From Paludibacter sp. (lineage in GTDB: Bacteria; Bacteroidota; Bacteroidia; Bacteroidales; Paludibacteraceae), in contig DAIDKM010000024.1 in NCBI GenBank assembly GCA_027450045.1, forward strand, positions 1 through 39,039: DNA of 39,039 nt, given 5' to 3'. Below are positions 1 through 8,122 of this stretch, piece by piece. A model generated the notes under the pieces. That model was given only the letters and a program-made list of their open reading frames with translations. It was not told where the DNA came from and made no database searches. A program made the translations under genes and the position numbers. Within the stretch, counting starts at the first letter, position 1. Every line of letters starts with the position of its first letter.

Positions 1-420
1 AACATAATAAGCACCTAATAAAATTGGGAACAACAAGGTAACAGGAATCACAAGACTAAAGAAATTAAGGTAGAAGGAATTGGATAATGTACCAATACGA
101 CAATGTGCCAATGGAATCTGCAGTTATTTAATTATTCAGCTATTCAATCATTGACAAATGTGGATGGTGTAAAGTGTAAAGAATCTGCCAATTATTCAAT
201 TATTCAGTTACTCAGTTACTCAGTTTGTGTCTCGCCCTGAAAATTGTTTACAGATTTCAATTGTCAACTCTTAACTGTTTGTTTGTTTACCATTAACAAT
301 TAACCGCTTACCATTTACCATTAATCTTTTTCAGGCATCAACAGATTTCAACCGTCTACTATCTCGGTCTACTGACTACTTCTACTAATGGTGAATTGTT
401 TCATCTCTTTCCATGCCAAT
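1..420. other. Gene-free left edge with simple-sequence tracts
   Basis: I see no convincing gene here. The stretch is AT-rich and made of variants of short words: four 8-bp units (two AATTATTC, two AGTTACTC) at about 190-221, and alternations of CCATTAACAATTAACC-like words at about 290-330. Very similar wording recurs at 1787-1828, 3550-3635 and 18255-18350, so this belongs to an intergenic simple-repeat family of this genome. It lies downstream of the minus-strand ATPase gene. No clear terminator or promoter was recognised. Confidence 0.6.
190..223. repeat. 8-bp tandem repeat, about four units
   Basis: Two AATTATTC units are followed by two AGTTACTC units and a partial AG. Related words occur just upstream (about 125-150). 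This is a low-complexity intergenic tract with no evidence of function. Confidence 0.6.
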
Positions 421-1638
421 TCAATATTCTTTCATTAGCAAAAAATCCGCAATATGTTTATGTTGAATACCTTCTACGTTGTCATGCCACCTTTCATCCA
501 TCGTAACAACGTATTTCGGATGATGGTCCCTAATTTCGAGTAAAGGTGCAAATTCCCTTTCGATAGTACTTTTTTCTGTCATTTTGTAGGCTACTTGCAC
601 ATACAGCTTTTTCCCCGATTTCTCGGCAATAAAATCAATTTCCTTTTCATCCGATTTTCCCACAAATACGCGAAACCCTCTCCGTTTAAGTTCTAACATG
701 ACAATGTTTTCAAGTATGCCTGAAATTAGTCTGTCTTTGAAGCCCATCACGGCATAAAGCAATGATTGATCGCCAACATAATATTTTTCATACGTTTTTA
801 GTATTTCCTTACCTTTAAGGTCGTAGCGGGGAATTCTGTAAATGATGAATGCACCCTCAAGAGCATTTAAGTAATTATAGACCGTATTCAAGTCGATTCT
901 GCGGTTTTGGCTTTTAAAATAATCTGCAATATTCTTTGCCGAAAATTTATTGCCGATGTTATCAAACACATATTTGACAACTCGTTCCAAAAGTTCCACA
1001 TCACGGATTCCATATCGCTGCACGGTATCACGAAGAATTGCAGACGAATAAATGTCATACACGGCCTTGTAGATTAATTCATCCGTATATTCTCCTACAT
1101 GAAGTGCGGGGAACCCTCCTTTACGTAAAAACAAATCGAATTCGCGATACGTATCAAAATCGCCATGATGAATAGAATCGCCCCTAAAAAGCAAGTATTC
1201 GGCAAAAGACAGTGTATAAACAGGTATTTCGATGTAGCGTCCTGCCAAATAAGTGGCCAGTTCGGATGACAGGAGACGTGAGTTTGATCCTGTAATATAA
1301 ACATCTGCATCAAAATCAACCTGAAAAGAATTTACAGCCTTTTCCCATGATATGACCTCTTGAATCTCATCCAATAAAATATAATATCGCTTTTTATTGG
1401 TAATCTTCGATTGAATGTATTTATATAGTTTACCTGCATCATCAATTTCATTAAACTCAAAACTCTCGAAATTCATATAGAGTATATTGCTCTCCTCTAT
1501 GCCTTTTCTAAGAAGTTCATTATGCAACATCATGAGCAAAACAGACTTACCACTTCGTCTAAGACCTGTTATTATCTTTATAAATGGCTTGTCAATGTAG
1601 CCGGTAAGTAAATTAAAATAGGTTTCTCTCAGTATCAT
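421..1638 (-). CDS. AAA+ ATPase with DUF4143 C-terminal domain
   Basis: A 405-residue protein of the AAA_14/DUF4143 class, common in Bacteroidota and archaea and of unknown cellular role. Walker A is GLRRSGKS (about residues 25-32 from the chosen start), Walker B is ILLDEIQE (about 87-94), and an ITGSNSRLLSSELATYLAGR motif with sensor-like Asn and Arg follows. The C-terminal half fits DUF4143 and ends in a PD-(D/E)XK-like segment (EIDFIAE ... LYVQVAYK). The reading frame is open for 16 more codons upstream (to 1686), but the family normally begins close to the MILRETYFNLL segment, so I placed the start at 1638. It stands alone, with long non-coding DNA on both sides; members are often spread by lateral transfer. 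The class is clear, the substrate unknown. Confidence 0.85.
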   Translation of the reverse strand: MILRETYFNLLTGYIDKPFIKIITGLRRSGKSVLLMMLHNELLRKGIEESNILYMNFESFEFNEIDDAGKLYKYIQSKITNKKRYYILLDEIQEVISWEKAVNSFQVDFDADVYITGSNSRLLSSELATYLAGRYIEIPVYTLSFAEYLLFRGDSIHHGDFDTYREFDLFLRKGGFPALHVGEYTDELIYKAVYDIYSSAILRDTVQRYGIRDVELLERVVKYVFDNIGNKFSAKNIADYFKSQNRRIDLNTVYNYLNALEGAFIIYRIPRYDLKGKEILKTYEKYYVGDQSLLYAVMGFKDRLISGILENIVMLELKRRGFRVFVGKSDEKEIDFIAEKSGKKLYVQVAYKMTEKSTIEREFAPLLEIRDHHPKYVVTMDERWHDNVEGIQHKHIADFLLMKEY

Positions 1639-1786
1639 TTGCCCTGTTTTATGGGTTACAACCACAAAGATAATACTATTTTCCAAAGTTTTAATGGGTA
1701 TAACCCGTGCTGATTGTTTTTCCTTCTTAGTTTGTTTTTGTTACTCTAAAACGGTCAACGTTATTCAGGCATCAACAACCATTCAT

Positions 1787-1828
1787 TGTCAACTGTCAAC
1801 TGTCAATTGTCAACTGTCAATTATCAAT
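1787..1828. repeat. 7-bp tandem repeat (TGTCAAY), six units
   Basis: Six consecutive heptamers: TGTCAAC, TGTCAAC, TGTCAAT, TGTCAAC, TGTCAAT and TATCAAT. It lies upstream of the minus-strand ATPase gene. Heptamers of this wording also appear near 260 and 3590 in scattered form. Confidence 0.8.
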
Positions 1829-2036
1829 TCTGTAATTCTGTCTAAAAAAACCTGCCATATTAACATGCTGACATTTCGTCACAGCAAAATTGGCAGTTAC
1901 AGAAGTTTTTCTTGCCAAATACGTGACACAAAAATTACAAATAACAACTATATGACCAATTATTTCATGAAAAGTAATTTTAAACATGTCATTTAGGATC
2001 ATTGTCTATCATTGAATCTGCCATTTATATATGTAA

Positions 2037-2058
2037 AACGCATCATATATGATGCGTT
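2037..2058. promoter_or_regulatory. 22-bp perfect palindrome, possible operator
   Basis: The half-site AACGCATCATA is followed directly by its exact reverse complement, giving 22 bp of uninterrupted dyad symmetry. It is AT-rich at the centre and has no T-tract on either side, so it does not look like an intrinsic terminator. It sits about 400 bp upstream of the ATPase start on the minus strand and about 740 bp upstream of the DUF6266 gene. Perfect dyads of this length are typical of dimeric repressor sites, but no cognate regulator gene is adjacent. Confidence 0.5.
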
Positions 2059-2479
2059 ATAGTAATTTGTTGTTTCAAATACAAAGATGGAACATGCTAA
2101 TAATTAACTAAATACAGTGATTAAATTTCATTTATGATAACTTGTATATAATATATTTTACTCATATTAGCCTTTGGCACACATGTTGTATAATACAAAT
2201 AGAGTTAATATAGAACATGGATAGTTTAATACAAAAGCATCATAGTGTAAATATGACTACAAAAAGAAAAACGAATATGGATTCCGGCCGACATCTGCGA
2301 CAACTTCGGGGCAGACCACCGAATTTCCACCCTCTCCCGCGAGGGCAACCCGACAGGAAGGTGCTGCGATGGCACTGCGATTTTCCTTCGTTAGAAGGCA
2401 AAAAATTGCATTTAGCACGCGCACCACCGGAAATTCCGGTTGAAATGGGATAAGTTGGCTAAGGTAGAGACCCTACATG

Positions 2480-2790
2480 CTACGGGATTTGTTCGATAAG
2501 TTACCCCTACACCTACGGTAAATGTACGGTGAAAATGGGAAACCCTTCGACAAGGGTTCAGTAAACAAGGGTGTTTCTACGGTAAACCTTCAATGTTTGT
2601 TCGATATTTGTTCGATATTCTACGACAAACCTACGACAAACCCTTTACCTACCCTCAACCATACCTCTACCCAACCTCGGACATAGCTTAACTCATCTTC
2701 GATTAAGCTACGGCAAGGTTACGGTAGCGGGATAAAAAAGAGAGCTTAAATAATCGCCACTTCGGTGGCACAAAAAAAAATAAATAAAAT
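2480..2790 (+). repeat. Degenerate short-repeat leader before DUF6266 gene
   Basis: About 300 bp immediately upstream of the DUF6266 start is built from variants of a few short words. TACGGTAAA-like words occur near 2513, 2525, 2579, 2709 and 2720, GTTCGATA near 2490, 2597 and 2608, and CTACGACAAACC twice near 2621 and 2633. Small hairpins are present: AACCCTT/AAGGGTT at 2541-2558 and GCCAC-TTCG-GTGGC at 2756-2769, the latter with a UUCG tetraloop and 29 nt upstream of the ATG. A 54-codon frame crosses it (2522-2686) but does not look like protein. A structured 5' leader or decayed repeat DNA are both possible. Confidence 0.45.
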
Positions 2791-2798
2791 AATAAATT

Positions 2799-3431
2799 AT
2801 GTCAAAAGTCAATTCCTTCGCCTATGGCGAAGTGTCAGGTAAGTTTGGCAACACCGTAGGTGCTGTCGATAAAAAAGGAAGAACCACGATGAGAGAGTAT
2901 CGCGCTCCGGGTGATCCCAAAACAGAAAGTCAGGTATCCCAGCGCACGAAGTTCGGGTTCATCAACACAGAGCTGAGTTTCATGCAAAGAATGTTCAAAA
3001 CCACGTACGTATCCTACATCACGAAAGAAGATCTGAGAAAAGCTTCGTGGATGGCGGTAAAGAATTCCGTGACAGGCACCTATCCCGACTTCACGATAGA
3101 CTATACCAGGTTGGTCATAGCCAAAGGATCGCTTCCCCGTTTAGGTCAGGTCTCAGTGACGGTAGGTGCTAACGGCACAATCGATATGACGTGGGATACG
3201 ACCCTGTTTCTGGGAGTAGATCCGACAGATAAAGTAAAGATTGTCTTTAATGACCCTGACATGAAGTCATGGTTCATTTCAGACGATAACACAATCCGTT
3301 CGGATGGATCAATGACGGTGACTATTCCCCAATCGTGGTCAGGTCTCAAAGTGCACTGCTGGGTTTACGCTGTCTCATCGACCGGTAAAACAACCTCGAT
3401 GAGTCAATACGTTAGCGAGCTGCAACTTTAG
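2799..3431 (+). CDS. DUF6266 family protein
   Basis: A 210-residue protein whose N-terminus (FAYGEVSGKFGNTVGAVDKKG, then ...PKTESQVSQRTKFGFI) fits the DUF6266 family. That family is found almost only in Bacteroidota, often in several copies per genome, and its function is not known. There is no signal peptide. The C-terminal half (about residues 110-210) is rich in beta-type sequence with Thr/Val/Trp alternation and resembles an immunoglobulin-like or adhesive beta-sandwich; this is inference. The start codon follows an A-rich stretch without a Shine-Dalgarno sequence, which is typical for strongly translated genes in this phylum. The gene stands alone between a long unusual leader and a strong intrinsic terminator, suggesting a single-gene transcript. 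Confidence 0.75.
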   Translation: MSKVNSFAYGEVSGKFGNTVGAVDKKGRTTMREYRAPGDPKTESQVSQRTKFGFINTELSFMQRMFKTTYVSYITKEDLRKASWMAVKNSVTGTYPDFTIDYTRLVIAKGSLPRLGQVSVTVGANGTIDMTWDTTLFLGVDPTDKVKIVFNDPDMKSWFISDDNTIRSDGSMTVTIPQSWSGLKVHCWVYAVSSTGKTTSMSQYVSELQL

Positions 3432-3477
3432 TGCATTGTTCCATAGGTTAAATGGCTTCAATGCCCCTTGAAGAAAA

Positions 3478-3524
3478 GCCTCGTCCGTTGGTAAAATTGC
3501 GAGTACAACGGATGGGGCTTTTTT
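3478..3524 (+). terminator. Intrinsic terminator of the DUF6266 gene
   Basis: A 13-bp stem (GCCTCGTCCGTTG with CAACGGATGGGGC, two G-U pairs) closes a 15-nt loop and is followed at once by six T residues. It is 47 nt downstream of the stop codon. Confidence 0.85.
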
Positions 3525-3715
3525 ATGTATTCACAAGAAGAAGGAACAGAATCCTTCAGTTATTCAATCCCTCAGTCCCTCAATCTCATTGTCAATTGTT
3601 TTCGTTAATAATTAACCATTAACAATTAACCATTATTTATTATAGGGTATTTCTTTTCTGAAGGGTCATAGGTATAGAAACGGAACAATTTATCCATCAT
3701 TTTATTTCTATTCGT

Positions 3716-4990
3716 ATGAAGACAACTATTTTCAGCCAAATCGTCGGCATTGCTTTGATGCTGCTTTTGGGGAGCGGACTGCAACTGTCCGCTCAGGACA
3801 ACGAGAGTTTCTTTACCGTCAGTGGGGTAGTGAAAGACAGTCATAACAAAAAGAAACTCAACTATGTGAACGTTTCGGTGCCGGGTAGCAACGTGGGAAC
3901 GGTGACCAATGCCGATGGTGAATTTACCCTTAAGATCAAACATTCTTTGAATGCCAAAGAGGTGGAAGTATCGCATCTTGGGTATCTGAACTATCGGTTC
4001 CCTGTGTCTGGCAATGTGGATGGAATGGTTATTATGCTGGTTCCAAGCGCTAAACTCCTGAAAGAAATCACCGTACGACCCGATCATCCGCGTCAGTTAG
4101 TAGAGGAGGCTATCGACCGGATTAGCGATAATTACAGCAAAACCCCGAATCTCTTCTCCGCTTTTTACCGCGAAACCGTGCAAAAAGGGAAGCGCTACAT
4201 ACAAGTGGCCGAAGCCGTTATCAATGTCTATAAAACACCTTACAACCAGTCTATTGACCGTGATCGCGTACGCATCTTCAAAGGACGGAAATTGCTTTCT
4301 CCGCAAAAGAGTGACACGCTGGCGGTTAAACTGATGGGTGGGCCGTATTTTGCCGTTTTACTCGATGTGGTGAAGAATCCTGAAGTGTTGTTGGACAAAG
4401 AAATGCTGTCGATGTATGAATTCACGATGGACGATCCTGTAACCATTGACAATCGTCCGCAATACGTAATCAGTTTCAAACCCGCTGTCATCATGCCTTA
4501 TGCCCTTTATTACGGACGTTATTATATCGACCGCGAAACACTCGCCTTCACACAGATTGCATTCAATCTCGACATGTCCGATTTGAGCAAAGCCACAGAA
4601 GTGATGTTGGTCAGAAAACCTCTTGGACTTCACTTCAAGCCCTATGAATTCTCTTTCTTAGTTACGTACAAACAACACAATGGCGTCAGTTATTTGAATT
4701 ATATCCGCAGCGAAGCCTCTTTCAAGTGTGACTGGAAACGTCGTCTTTTCTCGAGTAAATACAATGTGGTTTCGGAAATGGTCATGACCGACAGGGAAGA
4801 TCAGGGCGTGAAACCGTTCCCATACAAAGAAGCGTTTACAAAAAACGAAGCGTTTACTGATAAAGTAGGTGCTTTCTTCGACCCTGATTTCTGGGGAGCT
4901 TACAACATTATCGCACCGACAGAATCGCTCGACGCTGCCGTCACAAAGCTAAAAAAAGCGGCATTAACTAACAGTGAAACAAAAAAGTAG
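3716..4990 (+). CDS. Secreted carboxypeptidase-regulatory-like domain protein
   Basis: A 424-residue protein with a signal peptide (MKTTIFSQIVGIALMLLLG..., likely cleaved after LSAQ). Residues about 30-115 form a CarboxypepD_reg-like beta-sandwich (SGVVKD...VNVSVPGSNVGTVTNADGEF...). The rest (about 120-424) is a conserved region that contains an FYRE motif and is clearly paralogous to the C-terminal part of the STN protein at 6527-8068; in both, the end has the FDPDFWGAYNII / YDANFWGDFNII pattern. The family is typical of Bacteroidota and is annotated only by its N-terminal domain; the location is probably periplasm or outer membrane. It lies 63 bp upstream of the sigma factor gene on the same strand, so it may belong to the same regulatory unit. 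The function of the large domain is unknown to me. Confidence 0.8.
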   Translation: MKTTIFSQIVGIALMLLLGSGLQLSAQDNESFFTVSGVVKDSHNKKKLNYVNVSVPGSNVGTVTNADGEFTLKIKHSLNAKEVEVSHLGYLNYRFPVSGNVDGMVIMLVPSAKLLKEITVRPDHPRQLVEEAIDRISDNYSKTPNLFSAFYRETVQKGKRYIQVAEAVINVYKTPYNQSIDRDRVRIFKGRKLLSPQKSDTLAVKLMGGPYFAVLLDVVKNPEVLLDKEMLSMYEFTMDDPVTIDNRPQYVISFKPAVIMPYALYYGRYYIDRETLAFTQIAFNLDMSDLSKATEVMLVRKPLGLHFKPYEFSFLVTYKQHNGVSYLNYIRSEASFKCDWKRRLFSSKYNVVSEMVMTDREDQGVKPFPYKEAFTKNEAFTDKVGAFFDPDFWGAYNIIAPTESLDAAVTKLKKAALTNSETKK

Positions 4991-4992
4991 TG

Positions 4993-5000
4993 TATCTTTG
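4993..5000 (+). promoter_or_regulatory. Possible -7 element (TATCTTTG) for the sigma factor operon
   Basis: TATCTTTG matches the Bacteroidetes TAnnTTTG box and lies 53 nt upstream of the sigma factor ATG. I see no good TTTG -33 element about 20 nt upstream, so it is a one-box match only. Confidence 0.35.
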
Positions 5001-5053
5001 AAAATTATTTGGTTCACCCTGATGCGCATCTTTCTTTAACCTGAAGTGATCCC

Positions 5054-5614
5054 ATGCTTGACGATCTGTTTCTTATAAAACGAATAAAGGATAACGACAT
5101 TGAGGCATTTGAAAAGCTTTTCCGGCTTTATTACGCGCCTCTTTGTCGTTATGTCGATTCTTTTGTCAACGACATGCCGGCATCGGAAGAAGTTGTTCAG
5201 GATCTTTTTTATGTTGTTTGGAAAGAGCGGGCACAGCTATCTATCGGCATTTCGGTGAAATCATATCTCTACCGGGCGGTACAGAACAGAGCTTTTCATT
5301 ATTTGAAACACCTTCAGGTAAAGGAATCCTTTCGGGAAACGATGAGCAACAACGACCTCGAAACCGACTCCGCCACTCCTGAGAGTGAGCTGGAATACAA
5401 GGAACTGGAGCATCAACTGCTCATTACGTTGCAACGGCTTCCTGAGCGGCAACGCAGGATTTTCTGCATGAACCGCTTCGATGGAAAGACCTACAGTGAG
5501 ATTGCACCCGAACTGTCGATTTCCGTTAAAACGGTAGAGGCCGATATGACCAAAGTATTAGCCATCCTTCGCAAAGAGTTGAAACATTTCGCAACCAGTA
5601 ACGCATATTTTTAA
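5054..5614 (+). CDS. ECF RNA polymerase sigma-70 factor (FecI-like)
   Basis: A 186-residue extracytoplasmic-function sigma factor. Region 2 is seen at about residues 15-60 (FEKLFRLYYAPLCRYV ... EEVVQDLFYVVWKER) and region 4 at about 130-178 (LPERQRRIFCMNRFDGKTYSEIA ... SVKTVEADM, a helix-turn-helix). Length and wording match the Bacteroidetes-specific FecI-like family. The gene is 9 bp upstream of a FecR gene, the usual pairing in which FecR holds the sigma factor at the inner membrane until an outer-membrane signal arrives. Here the usual TonB-dependent receptor is absent; the STN-domain protein two genes downstream is the obvious candidate partner. Confidence 0.93.
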   Translation: MLDDLFLIKRIKDNDIEAFEKLFRLYYAPLCRYVDSFVNDMPASEEVVQDLFYVVWKERAQLSIGISVKSYLYRAVQNRAFHYLKHLQVKESFRETMSNNDLETDSATPESELEYKELEHQLLITLQRLPERQRRIFCMNRFDGKTYSEIAPELSISVKTVEADMTKVLAILRKELKHFATSNAYF

Positions 5615-5623
5615 TCCATCATA

Positions 5624-6478
5624 ATGGCAACGCTTGACAACAAAACAAGGATACCCGACACGAATGCTGCATGGAATAACCTGCATGACCGTCTTAGCCA
5701 AGACCGCTTATTGGACAACGTGACGCGCAAAGCACCAACTATCCGGTGGCAAGCCTCATGGCTATGGGTTGCCGCTGCTTTTCTGGCTTTATGCGTAAGC
5801 ACCTCACTGCTGATCTATGTGATTCACCGAACGGATAACGTAAAGCTGCTCACGGTGCAAAACAATGAAACCGAAAGCGTTCTGGTGAAGACTCTCGACG
5901 ATGGTTCTACGGTCTATCTGGCCGGCAATGCCTCGTTACACTATCCGTTGCATTTCAATGGACAAAAACGGGAGGTCAGTCTGGCCGGTAATGCCATGTT
6001 CGACATTGCCCGGAATCCGAAAAAGCCATTTGTCATTGAGACAAAGAACATTCAGGTGGAAGTGCTCGGCACGGCTTTCAACATGGAAACTACTTCCGAA
6101 GGGAACTTCCGGCTTTCGGTGCTGCGGGGAACGGTGAAGGTAAGCGATAAAGTCAATGGCGATGTAGTGCTTGTGCAAGCGGGAGAACGTGTCACCATGC
6201 AGGGGAATCACTTTTACAAGACGGCTAACCCCGATTTGTCGCTGTTCAGCCGCTACACTTCCAACATGCGCTTCAAGGACGAACCGCTCGAAAGCATCAT
6301 CCGTGTCATCAACCAAAACGCGGCTCAACCCGTTGTACTGAGAGGAGAGTCCATCAAACAGGACAGGCTCAATGTGCGTTTCTACAACAACAACGTGGAA
6401 TCCATGACCCATATCATCAGCATTGCTTTGCATCTGAAACGTGAAGTGACGCAGGATACGATCTTTCTGTATCGATAG
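5624..6478 (+). CDS. FecR-family anti-sigma factor
   Basis: A 284-residue protein. A short cytoplasmic N-terminus (about 1-40) is followed by one membrane helix (WLWVAAAFLALCVSTSLLIYV, about 43-63). The periplasmic FecR domain comes next (about 78-180, with the DDGSTVYLAGNASLHYP and VLGTAFNME signatures) and then a C-terminal DUF4974 domain (about 205-284), the part that in this family contacts STN domains. The N-terminus is shorter than in many homologues. It is co-transcribed with the upstream sigma factor (9-bp gap). It probably sequesters the sigma factor and releases it on a signal passed from the STN protein encoded 48 bp downstream. Confidence 0.92.
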   Translation: MATLDNKTRIPDTNAAWNNLHDRLSQDRLLDNVTRKAPTIRWQASWLWVAAAFLALCVSTSLLIYVIHRTDNVKLLTVQNNETESVLVKTLDDGSTVYLAGNASLHYPLHFNGQKREVSLAGNAMFDIARNPKKPFVIETKNIQVEVLGTAFNMETTSEGNFRLSVLRGTVKVSDKVNGDVVLVQAGERVTMQGNHFYKTANPDLSLFSRYTSNMRFKDEPLESIIRVINQNAAQPVVLRGESIKQDRLNVRFYNNNVESMTHIISIALHLKREVTQDTIFLYR

Positions 6479-6526
6479 CGTCAGATGAGTTTTTGATCTC
6501 TTTTTACATCAAGATATCCTTTGAAA

Positions 6527-8068
6527 ATGAAGTCGCTGGGAACTTTCATGTTGACAATCTGCTTCTGTTTGCATCTATCGGCGGCAGGCAACCCCGACCC
6601 GCTGCAACGTGTCATTCACCTTCCGAAGCAGAAATGCACCATTTATGAATGGCTCAATCAAATCAGCGACCTGTCGGGGTATAATTTTATTTATGATAGC
6701 AAATTAGTCGACAATGACCGGAAAATCAAACTTCCGGCGGGCGACTATTCACTTCGTGAAGCCATTAACAAAGTATTGGGAAGCAATGATTTCTTGCTGA
6801 AAGTAGTGGAAAGATACATCGTAATCGACAAAAAGGAAGCGATTGCGGGACTTGCACCTCCACCCGCCAGCCAGCAGCCGAAGGATACGCTTCAATATAT
6901 TACCCTCAGCGGTGCGTTGTACGATAAAGTGGACAAAACCCCTGTTTCCGATTGTGCTATCACCATCGAAGGTACCGGTATCGGAACAGTGGCCAACAGT
7001 AACGGACAGTTTGCCCTGAAAATTCCCTACTCGCTTCGGACGGCTCAATTGAATATTTCGCATCTCGGATATGAGACGCAACATTTACCCGTTTTGTTGT
7101 TTAATGAGAACGTGCGAAATATCTATCTTACACAACGTATTTTTCCTATGCCGGAGGTGATTGTGCGCATGGTCAACCCCCGTAAAATAGTGGAAGAGGT
7201 GATGCAATTCCGGAATAGGAATTATCCGACCAAACCCACCTATCTTACCACTTTCTATCGCGAAGGCATTGAGAAACGCAAACAGTTGCTCTCGCTGACC
7301 GAGTCCGTCTTCAAAGTGTATAAATCTCCATACGATGATCCTCCTTCAAACGATCAGATGAAGGTGCTCAAGATGCGTAAAATAACCAACCAGTCATTGC
7401 GTGATACTTTCATCTTGAAAATGAAGGCCGGTCCTGATGCAAGTTTATTGCTGGACATTGTCAAAAGCGTCCCTGACTTTTTACAAATCGACGACACCAA
7501 TCCGTTCAATTACAACAAGATTGATATGACGGTGTATGATTCGCATTTGGCACATGTGGTGGCTTTTGAACAAAAAGATACAGACGACGAACCGCTCTAC
7601 ACGGGAAAACTTTACATCGATGCCGAGAACGCCGCGTTGTTACATGCGGAATTTGAAATCAACCCGCGTTACATTGGCAAGGCAGAATCGCTTTTTATTG
7701 CCAAACGGGGCAGGAATGTACAAGTTCACCCTCAACAGGTCATTTACAGTGTTTCTTACAAAGCCCTGAACGGGAAATACTACATCAACCATCTTCGTGG
7801 CGATCTCTTCTTCAAGATGAAAAGCAAACATCAGCTATTCTATAGTCCGATGCACATCTTTTTCGAAATGGCCACCTGCTCCATCGACACCGTCGACGCG
7901 AAACCCTTCCCCAAAAGCGAACGGTTGCAAACCCGAAAGATATTCTCGGATGCCGATTTCCAGTACGATGCCAACTTCTGGGGCGATTTCAATATTATTT
8001 TGCCCAACGAACAATTAAACGAGGCTGTCTCGAAAATTGCCGCGAAGATAGAAGAATCGGGCGAGTAA
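6527..8068 (+). CDS. STN and carboxypeptidase-regulatory-like domain protein
   Basis: A 513-residue exported protein; the ATG at 6527 gives a clean signal peptide (MKSLGTFMLTICFCLHLSAA), and a TTG two codons earlier is less likely. An STN (secretin/TonB short N-terminal) domain covers about residues 35-105 (YEWLNQISDLSGYNFIYDS ... SLREAINKVLG). A CarboxypepD_reg domain follows at about 125-210. The last 300 residues are paralogous to the protein at 3716-4990. STN domains normally sit on TonB-dependent receptors and talk to FecR, but no plug or barrel is present here. The gene directly follows the FecIR pair and likely forms its sensory partner. The ligand and the role of the C-terminal region are unknown. 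An intrinsic terminator surrounds its stop codon. Confidence 0.83.
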   Translation: MKSLGTFMLTICFCLHLSAAGNPDPLQRVIHLPKQKCTIYEWLNQISDLSGYNFIYDSKLVDNDRKIKLPAGDYSLREAINKVLGSNDFLLKVVERYIVIDKKEAIAGLAPPPASQQPKDTLQYITLSGALYDKVDKTPVSDCAITIEGTGIGTVANSNGQFALKIPYSLRTAQLNISHLGYETQHLPVLLFNENVRNIYLTQRIFPMPEVIVRMVNPRKIVEEVMQFRNRNYPTKPTYLTTFYREGIEKRKQLLSLTESVFKVYKSPYDDPPSNDQMKVLKMRKITNQSLRDTFILKMKAGPDASLLLDIVKSVPDFLQIDDTNPFNYNKIDMTVYDSHLAHVVAFEQKDTDDEPLYTGKLYIDAENAALLHAEFEINPRYIGKAESLFIAKRGRNVQVHPQQVIYSVSYKALNGKYYINHLRGDLFFKMKSKHQLFYSPMHIFFEMATCSIDTVDAKPFPKSERLQTRKIFSDADFQYDANFWGDFNIILPNEQLNEAVSKIAAKIEESGE

Positions 8069-8090
8069 GCATGTCCCGATTCTGATTTTT
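8054..8090 (+). terminator. Intrinsic terminator overlapping the STN gene stop codon
   Basis: GAATCGGG pairs with CCCGATTC (8-bp perfect stem, 13-nt loop), followed by TGATTTTT. The TAA stop codon of the STN gene lies inside the loop, so the terminator stem starts within the coding sequence. Confidence 0.75.
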
Positions 8091-8094
8091 CATG

Positions 8095-8102
8095 TACATT
8101 TG
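8095..8102 (+). promoter_or_regulatory. -7 element (TACATTTG) of the M64 peptidase gene
   Basis: TACATTTG fits the Bacteroidetes TAnnTTTG box. It lies directly after the upstream terminator and 20 nt before the peptidase ATG. No clear TTTG -33 box is seen. Confidence 0.45.
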
Positions 8103-8122
8103 TAAACTTAATCGAAAACAAC

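Larger units (their letters stand above)
1639..2798. other. 1.1-kb region without a convincing gene
   Basis: Between the ATPase gene and the DUF6266 gene I find no reading frame that looks coding. The open frames at 1694-1996 (+) and 2217-2453 (+) have compositions unlike the neighbouring proteins. From about 2281 to 2460 the DNA becomes visibly more GC-rich than its surroundings, and one frame (about 2281-2395) reads through 38 codons without a start, so a decayed gene or foreign fragment is possible. The region also holds a heptamer repeat (1787-1828), a 22-bp palindrome (2037-2058) and a repeat-rich leader (2480-2790), listed separately. Confidence 0.6.

Noticed and set aside
1694-1996. 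Open frame of 100 codons on the plus strand
   Set aside because: It runs through the heptamer repeat and gives a Thr/Ser/Cys-rich sequence with no domain. Probably chance.
2217-2453. Open frame of 78 codons before the DUF6266 leader
   Set aside because: Composition (many Arg/Pro/His, no hydrophobic core) does not look like a protein and there is no start context. The GC-rich stretch may be a remnant.
2522-2686. 54-codon frame inside the short-repeat leader
   Set aside because: Its sequence simply mirrors the DNA repeats, with no sign of selection as protein.
5054-5614. Housekeeping sigma factor
   Set aside because: Only regions 2 and 4 are present and the gene is paired with fecR, which fits an ECF factor.
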